A model generated the notes under the pieces. The model ran no database searches, had not been told where the DNA came from, and saw only the letters and a list, made by a program, of their open reading frames with translations. This document shows positions 25,950-39,400 of a stretch of DNA of 64,000 nt, one piece after another. Source of the DNA: Spirodela intermedia (taxonomy: Eukaryota; Streptophyta; Magnoliopsida; Alismatales; Araceae); the NCBI GenBank assembly GCA_902729315.2, contig LR746271.1:1327501-1391500 (forward strand), written 5' to 3'. Every line of letters starts with the position of its first letter. The first letter of the stretch is position 1. The position numbers were made by a program, and so were the translations under genes.

Positions 25950-28900
25950 CGCCGGCGACGGAGGAGATGAAGATGAGGCGGTGGAGGGTGGAGTTTTGCG
26001 CGTCATCGCTTCTCGGGACATGGAAAGGATGAGGAGAGCGGCGGTGGCTGCATGGCAGCGCCATCCTCACCTGGGAGAGCCGTGTGGTTTACAGAGTCAG
26101 CAGCAGTTGTGACCAGCTGATACCAGTCGACTGCGATGCCCATCATCTTATCCGTTGTGACGAGCCGGCGGTGCGTGGCGGCTTTACCAAGCAACACCTT
26201 TGACTCTGAGAACGTCCGAGAAGGGTGACCAACTACGCCACTATTTTAAAAATCTCACTTCTTGTAAATGTTTTGTGAAGTTGAGCATGGAGCAATATTT
26301 TCGGTGTATAGAAAGAATAACTTTAATAATGTGCAGCAACAACTTGTGCCTTACACGGCACCTCCATATCTTGTTAAGACTTTTTTTGACATATTATGTA
26401 ATTTTGAATCAATTGGAATAAATATAATGGGCTCTTATAGGGCTTAATAATTAGTACAAAAATCCTATTTTTGTAAGTCTTGCATAGTATTATATTTAAG
26501 TATTTTCAGTAACTTACATGATAAATATATTTTTGGAGACCTTTAAGAAATAATCGATGTGATTATTTTACATTTGTAGAACATTATATATTTGCTATAA
26601 AAATGTCTTGGGTTCTAAATATGATGCAATAATCTTAGGTCTTGTGTAGCCCAAACTGAAGTATGTTTGGACCTATTGGTTCAAATATGTGATGGATTAC
26701 ATACAAAGAGGGGAGGTGAATTAGCTTTCTAATGAGTTTGAGTATTTTGTATGTTTTCTAATTATTTTTATGAATTTTAAATTCAATGCTTGACATAGTG
26801 AAACATAGGTTAACATAAAAGTTTTTTGGTTGACATATATTTCTTTATGTTGGCATAGATTGTTTTGGGTTTGTTGATACCCTTTGTTTTGATAATTATA
26901 GATAAAAGTTAATTGATAAATTATTATCTAATATTGATGCTTATTTATATACTTCACTTATATGATTTAAATGCTTAATATGTTCATGTCATTTATTTTA
27001 TTATTATTTAGTTAAATGACTACGGATTCATTACTAACAATTAAAATCGAAGTTTTTAGCCCTTGAAATAAAGTCAGTTTATATTTTAAGAATATTTGAA
27101 GATAAAAATATATAAAGTGAAGAAAGATATATACACAAAATATTAAGTGTATGGTCTTATGGTATGACTCAACACATGTTATTGTAGTAATGTAATATTT
27201 ATCTATTATATATTTTATTTATACATAATATAAGTTATCAAGTGTATTAAATCAACAATAGAACAAAGAATGGCTCAAATATTCAAGTTTAGAAATAATA
27301 TCTTGCAGGTAGCATGCTAGATATTTATGTGGACAAAAAAAAAAGAAAAAATTGATGATATAGATCTGATTTTGATATCAACTGTTCTTCATCAAGTTGC
27401 GAAGCTTCCACAGAAATTTCAATTCAAAAGATTACTAAAATAAGGACACTTAAAGCTTGGAAGGTTAAACATAGTTAATTAACATTTTAAAAAATGACAA
27501 GTTTTTTAATAGGTATTTCTTACATTGGAGGTTTGATAAACAAAGAAAACTATTAAATAATGAACTTATTTATTACATAATAGTTTTAGATAAAAAAATC
27601 AATGAATACACTTAGTTTCAGCCCTCATTGTTAAGCTCTTTATATTTCATGCATTAACAACAAACAAAGAAGCTTCAATATCTAAATCAATTTATCTATT
27701 ATGATCATTAGTCTCCATCAATATCTAAAGAAAATGAATGGTGAGAAGAGAGTAGATTTGACAAAAACACAAAGTGTAGTCATAATTGACCCAAGAGGGG
27801 CTGGGTGTATATGGAGGTAAACTTATGTGATCTGAACAATTTATTCTATTAAAATCAATGTATATTCATGACTATGCTAGTAATTAGAAAGTATTTTTAT
27901 AAGATTAGAAACAACTTAATGAGAGATAAACTAGTTTTAAAATCATGTTTTATATAATGATTCATGGCCACATAAGCAAGAGGACATGTCAAGAGATTTA
28001 TGGATTATTTTCTCAATAACTTAACAAGATGTCAACATTTTAAGTCACATCATCCATGTATATCTTAGTATTCTTACTCTATTATGGATTGTGAGATGAA
28101 ATATGAAAAATTCCTTAGATAAAGATCTGAAGGAAACTTGAAGGAAGGTGAAAGAAGATGTTGAGATGGAGAAGAGGTAGTGAGTTGATGAATTTTTTAT
28201 GATTTTTGGCTGAGTATTCTCCAAGTCACAACCAGAGCAAAGCAATGCTAGGTGCTTATGAATCTGATTTTTATTTAATGCGTTTTATTTTCATTTTGTC
28301 TTGTTATATTGTCTAGGTGACAAGAAAATAAAGGGATTAAGCATTTCAATCCACTCTTTTATCACTTTTTCAATCAATTTTGCAATAAATTTCCATCCAC
28401 AATAATACTTTATTCATATGTGGCATACTACGATAGTTTGTGTTTTGATTTCACTTTTTTAGTGGTTCTTCCTATATTTTTAAGTTTTACGATGAAATCT
28501 AACTTCATTTTGTTTAAAAGATCAATCAAATTTTGTAAGGATTTTACTTAAAACTAGTTTAACATTTCAATATCAACAATCATTTTAACAAGTTGGAAAT
28601 TTCCTATTCTATTTTCACATTCAATAATTCATTTTTTATTTTATTTTCATAGTTAAAGCTAACTTTTTAAAACCCACTTGAAATATTAATGACCTTGTAT
28701 AAAGGTCTGACTTGAATTATCTTCATGTTTCACCATTGACATAATTATCCTGTCAATTGTCATATTTTATTTACTCTCATATTTTTCTTGATTTATGTTT
28801 TATTTATATCCTTTATTTCTCTTTATTTTTACTTCATGTTCACATGACAAGTAAACAACATGTTTTGACAACAAAGGAAACTGAATCTAACATTACAAAT

Positions 28901-29719
28901 CTTGTTTATAAATTAGTAAATACATACTTATGAGTAATTTCTACTTTTATCTTTATGTAATGAATTATCAACATTAAAATCTATAAAGAAAAGTTCTCCA
29001 TGTTGAATTATAAGGTGTACAATGACAAAATTTAAAGACATTTATAATCAAATAAAGTTTGAAAATACATTTAAATGTGTTTAAAGGACTTATGATGGTT
29101 TTTTTGGTAAAATAGAAAAATAATAAAAATAATAATTTGAATAGACAAGCAATTAATTTTAGTGTCAACAATCAATTAACTTCAAAACTTTACAATAACT
29201 ATAAACAAGGCTTCTATATGTGATGGATATTTATAAAAAAATGTACATAAATTTTATACAACAATTGCCTTTAATACTATTATTAAATAACTTTAATAAT
29301 ATAATTTTTGAATCATGTTGAACTTTGTTATTCCTTTAGATCCCACAAAGTTGATGCTCAAATGAAAGCCCTTGAACTATGCAGTTTAGTAGTGAATCAA
29401 TCATTCCAATGATCATTTTATTAAACATCATCATAATTATTACGTCTACATGATTTTCAAAATTCCAATGATGAGATGTGCAACAATAAAAAACTAATGA
29501 AAACTTGTTATTTCATACCAAAATTAACCATTTGTGGAATAATGTTTATGCCTACTCGCTAAACTCCACCTCATAAAATGGAAAATATTTTCTATCATTT
29601 TAAGACAGTCCTCACCTTTTAATTTTTTTAATATTTATATTTCATTATGTTTTATTTTTTGTTAAAAACCCTAATCAATTCCTGCGCAGCACTTATCCCT
29701 CCTGAGAAAAAAACAACTG
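25950..29719. other. AT-rich gene-free stretch
   Basis: The first 300 bases are the malate synthase promoter. From about 26200 to 29690 the sequence is uniformly AT-rich with only short, unrecognised open frames (up to about 87 codons). No transposon coding motif, tRNA or other gene could be recognised. Confidence 0.5.
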
Positions 29720-30027
29720 GCCCAGGTTGGGCATCCGGGCCCATTTTCTCATACACAGCCCAATAAAAGGCGAACGAAAGGCAGATAATAAATTAGGTCC
29801 ATATGGGCCTCATGTTGGGAGGAATAAACGGGCCGTTCTGGTTACTTGGCCGGACCACATCGATTTTTTGGGCCGATTTCTTCATATATAGGCCCAATAA
29901 ATAAAAATGATCTCCACATGTAATTAACCCAGGTTGGAGGCTTGGGAACCTGGTTCAGGGGAGACTGGGCTCAAAAATACGGGCCGGATAAAAATGGGCC
30001 GATATTATTAAGCGCGGCCCAATAAAA
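29720..30027 (+). promoter_or_regulatory. Three repeated GGGCC...GCCCAATAAA units upstream of the CDKG gene
   Basis: (A/G)GCCCAATAAA occurs at 29758, 29891 and 30016, each preceded within about 25 bases by GGGCCCAT or GGGCCGAT. Spacing is about 125-133 bases. Related CCCAGGTTGG/AACCTGGTT segments lie between the units. The core matches TCP-bound site II (TGGGCC/GGCCCA) elements of housekeeping promoters. The array ends about 500 bases before the CDKG start codon. Confidence 0.55.
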
Positions 30028-30531
30028 CTGCCGAAGGCATCTTTTTACGGGGGACTTCCTGCGAAATTATCTGATTTAAAAGGAAATCTGATCGCAACTC
30101 GTCGATCCTTTTTGTCGAGGGCGGCCGCCTCTGGTTTCCATTGTCTTCCGGCGGTTGTGGCGGCGCTACCTCGTCCTTCTCCGCTGAGTGGCAGCTTCCA
30201 GGTCTGGTCCTCCGGTTCCCATCTATCTCTTTCCTGGTTTGCACTCGCCGGAGGCGTATTACTCTGCCGTCTGTGCCGACTGTGGGGCTTCTCCTTGGCG
30301 GTGTCTCTATTTCTTGGTTTTTCGAGATGCTGGATTGCTGAATGGAGTACTCGTCTGTTGTTTATTTCCCTCGTCTGTGTCCCGAAGTGCGTTGTTTCGA
30401 GGGGTTTGCCCGAATTTAGACCTGTGTTCTAGGGTTTCCTTGTTGGTGTCCTGGAATTCTAGGGTTTCGTCCGTTGTGGCCGGAGTGTAGGTTGAAATTT
30501 TATTTTAAGATTATCGTTTTCAAAAAAATTC

Positions 30532-33480
30532 ATGGCGGGGGGAAATCAGGGCGGCTATCGCGAACGTGAGTCCAGGGAGAGGGAGGTCCATCTCGAGATT
30601 TCTAGGAAGAAAGGAATAATCAAGGATCGATTTTGGGAAGGGCGTGATCAGAGAAGGGAACAGGGTGATCGTGATCGCCCTGACCGGTCTCTTGATCGTC
30701 ATTGGCACGCCCAGGAGAGAGCATCTGAGAATGGTTCCAACAGATCGGCATCCAGCACCAGCAATTCTAGTTCCGGCAGTGCGGGTGTGAACGGAGACAG
30801 TAGGAGGCGGCCTTCTGGTAAATCAGCAGACAGGGAACCTGGGGAGTTGTCCAGTGGAAGTGGATCCGATGACCCTGATGCCATCCAGTCTGAGTCCCGA
30901 AGTTGCGGTGTACCAGGCTTGGAAAACGGGAAGCAGTCTCCTGCCAAGAAGAGAAAATTCTCTCCTATTGTGTGGGATAGGGATGATGGAAAGCCACCTA
31001 GGTGCGATCCATCACGAAGTAAGGACACATTGATTGATGTTCCTCTACCTCCACCCCCACCGCTACCACAAGGGTTTGTCCCGTTGAACAAGATCGAGGT
31101 GACAAACGCTGTAGAAAAATTGTATCCCGTTGATGCTGATGTTTCCTCTCCATCACCTTCAGAACAGCACTATGGCAATAATATTGAACATACTCAGTTA
31201 GATGAGGATGAGGACTACTACCCTGCGAGAAATATTTCTGCATCACGGTGGGCAGATGGGAATAATACTTTCGAGGATGACGAATCTGAAGTTTTTGGTG
31301 AGGGTGTTTTGCCTGACAGAAGGAAAAATACTCCAAAAACTGAAGCTCTTGCCACAATGTTTCAGAAGAAGGTTCCCACTCCTGAACTTGGAGAAGTCAT
31401 AGTCAGGGAAGGTTCTGAAGGTGCTGCTTCAAGATCTTCTGATTCAAGAGAACTGGGAGACAAGTATCAGGAGAGTGATGCAGATAAGAATAATTATATG
31501 GATTTGGATTCTGCAGATTTGCATAAGGCTGCCGAAAATCTAGAGTCAGACACAGATTCCGAAGAGAAGAGTGATTCTATGAGAACTCCAGAACCGATTC
31601 AGCCTCCACAACGGAGTATAAACATGCTACAAGGTTGTAGAAGTGTTGATGAGTTTGAAAGGATGAACAAGATAGACGAAGGGACTTATGGTGTTGTGTA
31701 CCGGGCAAAGGACAAAAAGACAGGGGATGTAGTAGCATTGAAGAAGATAAAAATGGAAAAAGAGAGAGAAGGCTTTCCACTTACGTCTCTTAGGGAGATA
31801 AACATCTTGTTGTCTCTTCATCACCCCTCCATTGTAGATGTTAAGGAAGTTGTCGTAGGTAGCAGTCTTGATAGTATTTTTATGGTAATGGAATATATGG
31901 AGCATGATCTTAAGGGGCTTATGGAGACAATGAAGCAGCCATTTAGCCAGAGTGAGGTCAAGTGCTTAATGATGCAGTTGCTAGAGGGTGTCAAATATCT
32001 TCATGATAACTGGGTACTTCACAGGTACTTATGACCCGTAAAAGGCTGCCTTATGCTTTTCTCTGTCTTCTGTTTGGACATCCAAGCTTTTCTGACGCAT
32101 GGAGCTGGTGTTTTTCTCAGGGATTTAAAGACATCAAATATTCTGTTAAATAATCGTGGAGAGTTGAAGATATGTGATTTCGGATTATCCCGCCAGTATG
32201 GCAGCCCTTTGAAGCCTTACACTCATTTAGTGGTTACGTTATGGTACAGGTGTGTTGTAGACTGCACTATATTTTCTGTGTTGTTGTTTTCTTATCGTTA
32301 ATAGTTGCATAAGATTCTACTCTTTTAAAATGCTTTTCTGTGCTGTCTCTTTCTTTCGTGTTTCATATCTATTTCTCGTTGTAGAGGATCCAATATACTG
32401 ACGTACTCATTTTACTGTCATGTTGGCAGAGCTCCCGAACTCCTACTAGGAGCAAAGGAATATTCAACTGCCATAGACATGTGGTCCTTGGGATGCATAA
32501 TGGCTGAGCTTTTAGCAAAGGAGCCATTATTTAATGGGAAAACTGAATTCGATCAGCTTGATAAGGTACCTTGTTTTCCTCATACTGCCCGCCCTGATTA
32601 TACTAATCTTTTGATTGATTTATTTTATACTAATTTAATCTTATTCGCTCAGATATTCAGGATTCTTGGTACTCCCAATGAGAAAATTTGGCCAGGCTTT
32701 CCAAAACTACCTGGTGTTAAGGTCAACTTTGTCAAACAACCGTAAGCCACTTCTTTCCCATTGTTACGATCTTCTGTTGGCAGTATCCTTTAAATGAGAT
32801 CTTGGTCATTCCTGGGTCTTGGTTTGTAACAATTTTAGCATGAGTTCGATCTCACATTTTTTTTTCTACTTTTTGAACAGGTATAATAAATTGCGGGAAA
32901 AATTTCCACCCACTTCCTTCTCTGGACGCCCCACCTTGTCTGAGGCTGGATTTGATTTGCTTAACAAGCTCTTAACTTATGACCCTGAGAAGGTACCGTC
33001 ATAAAAGTTGCCACCACGTCATTTGTATATTCTACTTTTCTATCCTCCTGATACATGTCTCTCTCCCAAAATGCAGAGCATATCAGCAGAAGATCCCTTT
33101 AACCATGAATGTTGTTATTCCTGATGAATCTTTACTTTTGTTTCTAACTTTCAATTATCTCTTATTTTTTTTTCTCTTTTCCTTTGCAGAGAATAGCAGC
33201 AGAAGACGCTCTTAACCACGAATGGTTTCGTGAAGTTCCATTGCCAAAATCAAAATCATTCATGCCAACATTTCCCGCGCAACACGCTCACGACAGGTAC
33301 TTGTGCTCATTATTTGGAATGCATCAATCTAAATGTTTGACCTTGTTCATCTTCGTATTGACCAACTATGGATTCTTTAGGCGTCTTCGAAGAGTAATGA
33401 AGAGCCCAGATCCACTTAAAGAGCAGAGGATGAAGGAATTGCAGCAAGGGGAAATTGGTACTGGGAGTTTGTTTTCCTAA
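30532..33480 (+). CDS. CDKG-2: Cyclin-dependent kinase G (CDKG-2, PITSLRE type)
   Basis: Seven exons: 30532-32024, 32121-32249, 32430-32565, 32653-32741, 32881-32992, 33190-33296 and 33381-33480. They give 721 residues with all phases consistent. The first 370 residues are a disordered Arg/Glu/Ser-rich arm with a Pro run (PLPPPPPLP), as in CDKGs. The kinase domain starts at about residue 374. It has IDEGTYGVV (glycine loop), VALKKIK with the ATP lysine at about K404, PLTSLRE (the cyclin-binding helix matching PITSLRE), HRDLKTSN (residues 497-504), DFG (residues 517-519) and [21 protein letters not shown] kinases pair with cyclin L, and Arabidopsis members act in pre-mRNA splicing control, meiosis and flowering time. 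The 5' leader has short upstream ATGs, including a four-codon ORF at 30326. A decayed copy of exon 6 lies in intron 5. Confidence 0.95.
33077..33124 (+). pseudogene. Decayed duplicate of CDKG exon 6 inside intron 5
   Basis: The sequence after an ATGCAG acceptor reads [15 protein letters not shown] and then a stop. It aligns with the true exon 6 start [15 protein letters not shown] at 33190. The preceding pyrimidine-rich tract and AG are retained. Splicing to this copy would end the kinase early, in the C-lobe. It sits 113 bases upstream of the real exon. Confidence 0.8.
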
Positions 33481-36400
33481 GTCATACGAATTGAACTCTG
33501 CAGATGGAACGTGCTCGGAGTCTGTTCATGCTTGGCAGGATATTTTGCCCTGACCTGGACCTGTATGAGGTGAGAGGTGCATTGCTGCGAAGTTCTGCGA
33601 CCTGTGTTTGTGCCAGACGACAATTGATACCGTTCTCTAGCAGGAACTTCCAGTTTGCTTGGATGAAGGAGAGAGATTTCCTTTTTTCTTCTGCAGAAAA
33701 ATTCCATTGCAGGATACATTGTTTCTTCTTCATCGATGATCATAAACGTGCACCCTTTATGCAGCCTGGTTGAAGGTTTGGCATATTGGCTTTTTATTTC
33801 GGTGAAAAACAGGTTCATCTGAAACTTGTATATGTAAAATACTTCATTTGACCTCTGTAAACGATGCACTTAAACCTGGCTTTGAATATCAGAGTTTTAT
33901 AGTTACGCTATTTAAGCGTGCATTTTCTTTTGATTGTTACATTGTGTTTGCAAGAGGCGATGGGGTATGAAGCTGAAGAGACGTTCTCAGCTTTTCGTGC
34001 TCGAAGATATACACGGAATACATTCCAAAACAGAGGTAATTAATAATTGATACACGGATTGGGAACTGCTTGGGAATATTAAGTTACATTTTCTCCATGC
34101 AGTGCGGGTGCATCCATAGCTTCATGGCAAACTGATCATAGTTCATGCGTAATAAAACGAATAAGACCTGGCTATTCGGAGCAGCAGAGTATCTTGTTTA
34201 ACAAATATTTCCTTTTTATTCATCACCAAACCAAACATAATCATATGTAATTTATTTTTCACGTGGTTAGTGATACGTAATTTGTACCACATTCAAGATG
34301 GTAATTTAATGGCAGTATAACATGTGCATTTTCTCCATGCAGCGTCGATCATCGGTAGCTTTGTATAAAACTGGTCATTAATCTCGTGTAATAACCTTAA
34401 TGGGACCCACGTATGCCAAGTAGCGAAATATCTTGTTGAACGAATTTTCATTTAATCTGTCACAAAACTAAGCACAAGTACATGTGATTAAGGGGAGATT
34501 TTTCTCATTCAAGACGGCACTTTGATGCCAGTGCGAGTGGTGTATTTCTGTATGGGAAAATTGTACCAATCTCTCCTGACAGCTTGTCTCGATGTGCTGG
34601 ATATCACGGTCTACATCCTTATTTTGAGTTTTTATTTTTTCCTACTTCTTTAACCTTCGGTTCCTCCTTTCGAGATTGGAATTTTATCCAAGTATCCATT
34701 CCAGCAAGCAATCTAAGTCAGTTCGTTATCAGACGAAATTCAGTATCAAGAACACGGGGTGGAATTCAAAGTATGAAAAATTAGTTTGTCCGGTTAGATT
34801 GTTTGTAGGATAGCATTTCATTTATTCTCTTCATTTTCTCTGGTGTGTGCTCGCCTAAATCTTGTATATGGATGTTCATCTTAGGTTAATTCCTATCTTT
34901 TAGTCTCATAGCCGTTTTCAATGATTGAGGATGCCACAATTTATTATCAGCACCATTTCATTTCCATTGTAGGAGCTGATCTAAGAAATCCGTGTCCGTC
35001 CGCAGTTAAAGTAATGGCTTCTATACATCTTAGGAAAATGTTATCCCTTTGTTCTATCTTTAAGGCGACCTTGATCTTGAACATACATCTTTTCTACCCA
35101 GAGATTTCCTGTTGGTCAGTATCCATCCACTTTCCTCTGTATTTTTTCTTCACGCGGTGAGACTCTTGCTGGTTCTTACTCATCCTTGTAACCGTGGGAT
35201 ATAGTAACACATCTTATGTCTTATGCCTTCACGTTTACATTGTAGTCCCCTGTTTCATTGTTTAGTGCTGCTAATGATTGTAGGATTTATATGGAGAAAA
35301 TTTTCATGTTATTTCGTCTTGAAATGTCGCTGCAGTATTCTGAAAGCACTTTGACGGTGGGGATGAAAATGCAGTCTTTCAGGAATTTATAAAATCTGAT
35401 TGTAGGTATACATCCTCCCAGAGTGGGACTCTCTCTCTATCAAGGTACTATATGATCCTTGGTCTGTTTTACCTTTCAACGAAGTGTGATTCGTGACGTA
35501 TATGCATCTAGTCACGAGTCAGTGCTATTTTGGGTTAATGATTGCTTCCATTTATTATATATTTTCTTTAAGACTTAATGGACTTCATTACCGTGATTGG
35601 ATCGACTGAAAACAGTAAACACTATTGATAGTGTTTCCTCCTGTACTGACTTGCACACAGACACTATTGCAAGAAGAGAAATAGAAGAAAGACTCACAGA
35701 TGGAAGTTTTGTGTGCGTTTGTCTGCCTGTCCTTTAGTTGGATGCCTATTCTTGTTTTAATCTGGGATTTTTGCTTCTGCATTGTTGTTTTATTTGTCTT
35801 TTTCGGTGATCTTCATTTGACTATGCCTCATGAGGAAAAAAATGAAAATCTTGTATGCTTCCGACGATGTGAATGCATAAAATGTACAAACATTTATTTT
35901 TCGGCTTTAATCCACTCCAAGATCCTCTGTTCCCATTCTCTGCTGACTGAAAGAAAAGCCAAGGAGAATGAGTTTGTTGAATCCTTCCTCTATTTTTCCA
36001 TATTTTTGAGTGCTTTGGGTGTAATTTGTTTTCGTTGATTAAGGAGCAGGAGGGGTTGGAGCAAAAAGTAGAGGATTAAAATTAAGAAAAGACTACTGTT
36101 GATGTTGGTGTGCTGCAGGAGGGGTACTTTTGGTTTTTCCTTCTATTTTTTGTATCTGAACTGCTACTGTGGGGATAAGTGTCAGAAATACACAATCTTC
36201 TTAACCATCCCCAATAGTTTAAAAACCCTGTGATAGGTCGATCTGGCGGGTTTCTTTTTCTTTTCAGTTTCATGGTGGATTCAGTATTCTCTTTTGAAAT
36301 TGTAATGGCCCAGGTTTATTTCAAAGTTTGTATTTTAGATCCAAAAACTCTTGTAAACGTCTTTTTCAGTCAGTTTATTGAAGAATGCATGTCCGTGGAT

Positions 36401-39400
36401 TAGGCTTTACTTCTTGCAAACATGAGGATTACATCTATATCCCTGATTAGGCTTGACTTTGGGATTAGGGACTCAGTGAAGGACTCTGAATTGGCCTACC
36501 ATCGGTTATCCTATGTACAAGTCATTAATTCTAAATGCGCATATCTAAATGTTAAAAACGTTTTTCTCTTTACAAATATATATATTTCTTTTATTTAAAT
36601 AACAAAATGGAAGTGTTATGGAGGCATGAAAAATAAAATAAAAGGCTTCCAAGTACTTTGTGCACCGATTCTTTGATCCATTCTCTTGGTGTTTCTCTTT
36701 GGAACGAGCACTGATAACTTGGAAAAAGTAAGTAAGATGCGAGCATGGTTGCCATGTTAGCTTGTAGGCAGAAAGGAGTCGACCATAAATAAAAGGCATC
36801 AATCATCTATTCATATCTTAGACGTATCTGTGTGCAATTTTGAATAAGTACGTGTTAGTCAAAAATTCCCTTAAAAAGGTTCACTCAATTACATATCCTT
36901 AAATTTTATTTTTCTTTATAGTTCTTCATTACTCGTACATGAAGGGGTCTCTTTCTGTTGGGAGAGAATCTTTTTTTATGAATTTATAATGCCTCAACTG
37001 GATAAATTTACTTATTTCACACAATTCTTCTGGTTACGCCTTCTCTTTACTTTTTATATTGCCATATGCAATGATGGAGATGGAGTACTTGGAATTAGCA
37101 GAATTCTCATGAATTGATATGACAGTTCACTAGATGTACTACTTGCAAAACGAATCAACTATTTTTCACTTTTAAAGCAAATCGTAGTAGAACGTAAGAT
37201 GTCAAGATAATTTGCTGCGAATCTCATTTGAAATTTAGTGGCAAATATGGCAAAGGATCCTCAGCTTTATAGGCATTAGATAAGACATTCACTCAATTAA
37301 GAGGCAAGCATGGCTACGTTTGAATTAGATCGGAGCTATCATAGAAGAGTGGTTTGATAACGAATATTAATCCGATCCTTTAGACCACTTGGAAGGAGTG
37401 AAATAGTTTTATGGTTTGCTCGAGGGAAAGAGTGAGCATGCTCATGTGCAAGGAGATGATTCTTCCATTTTTAGAATTTTAGATATTCGTAATAGTATGC
37501 ACCATAATAGTTTAATTTTTTGCTTTGTACGCGTCTTTGGGATCTGAATGCTTAGATGTTTATATACCGTTTCTTGTTTTCCATTCTTAATGATTTGGTT
37601 GTACTATTACTCGGATAGATATACTATTTCTGAAAATTTATGTCCAGAATTTTATATCCTACACAACTATTGAACGCTTAAATTTCATATTGAAGATATG
37701 GGCAAGGTATATCCATGTCCCCAATGCATTCAAGCACATTAAGACGGTTTGGCATGCTGGCCTTAGTATTGTCAATTTTCGGTATTCTAAACAAACAGCA
37801 TGAATACTGAGCATATTCGCATTACTGGAAATATCTGTTATAGCCCCCAACAAACACCCTGAATGACAGACCCCTGTTTTAATATTGTGGTTATAACTCC
37901 AAAAAAGTATCATGGTTTTTGTTGATACAATTTTCAAATGGCAGAAGATCATATTCTCTTCTGCGTGGCTTAGTGGTTAACTCTGTGAGCGCATATTCGG
38001 CTGATTGCTAGCTGGCTCAGATGGGCGGGCATCCCACAAGGAAGGGGGAGCCATGTCGAAAAAGAAATCGTTATCGGCTTTACCTCTATGGCTGGCAGGC
38101 TTATATGCATTTATGAAATTTCAGTCGTGAACCTTTATAACGTGAAATAAAAATTTCCCTGAACCACGTGTCTTCTTACATGCGTAGCTTGGGATTCCTA
38201 CCACAATTTAAGCTAAGAAATGTGAGATCCGAGTACGAAATTGCAAATAAGGCATGATTCGGATAATGAAGTCAGTGGGGACTCTTTTTCGACGAATTGA
38301 TCTTTTTAAAATGTTTTTGAGATACCATGGATTTTGATGCCAAGATGCTTTTCTTGATGTGTCCATATGGGTTTTTTTATGAGAAACTAGTCAATCATCC
38401 CTCTTTAGATGCATCGTAGATTTATTATAAATTTCGATCTTTCACGTTGACTGCTAAATCAATGTCACACCATTCAGAAAGAGGAATACCACTGTGCTAT
38501 TTCTGTTTGTTATGGCCAAATTCTACTTCTGTCGGTTTATTTATTTATTATTATTTATTTTTGTGGGGAGTGAGGGGGGGTTAGGTTTAGCTTGATGGGT
38601 TTAGACCAATTTTTGTAGTATGGCCACAACCATGCTTTTAGTAGTCCGCTCCTGTGAACTCTGACAACTTATGTCTTTTCATCGGGGGCTCATGAGGCTG
38701 TTTTGATGGTACAACCTCATGCACTTGGATATATTTTGGTACAGGGGTGTCTCCTGCTTTCTTTTCTTAGTGGGCTTTGTGTGCGAATCCTGCTTCACCT
38801 CTGTGGTAGGAGTTTGCAGCCACTGAGACCGCTTCAGATTTGTCGCCTTATAACTAGGTAGTTGGAAAAACACAAACTGGGAAGACTGTGGGTGTCTCAC
38901 AGTTTATCATGGAACTTCACCTTGTCCCACATGCTCAGTATGGTGGCAATAGCCTTTCTTTGATGCAGTCTTTGGCGGCCATGCAGTGGACTTAGGGTTG
39001 ACGAGAGGGCATCCATGGAAACTCTTTGTGGACAGGATTCCCCTTCTTTGGTTGTCACACCATATGTTGATTCCCAGCTGCCACAAAATGGCAGACTCTC
39101 TCTAGAGAAAATTGGTTAGATCTTCAGTGTGTCAACTGTAGCAACATGGTTTCTCCAGATGTATAAGTTCATCTAGCTGTTGGACACACCGGATGTGTGT
39201 TGAGCGGGGGGGGGGGTTCTATGCAGAAGGACAAGTAGGGTTTATAGCAGCAAGATTCCAAAGGCCATAGATTTACTTGAATTTTTCTAGCCCAAATGAT
39301 TGGTTACTTATGATTAAGTTAACCACCGTAATTAAACTGCATGGAATTATTTTAAACCATGGAATCTTATGGAAACGTTTAGGGTTCTTATGCCTAAAAA

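Noticed and set aside
30112-30432. 106-codon open frame upstream of CDKG
   Set aside because: It lies in the expected 5' leader, has no recognisable domain, and overlapping frames of similar length occur there; at most an upstream ORF.
37965-38060. GGCTTAGTGG box A-like sequence suggesting a tRNA or tRNA-derived SINE
   Set aside because: No B box (GGTTCGANTCC type) at the right distance, no cloverleaf and no poly-A tail could be seen.
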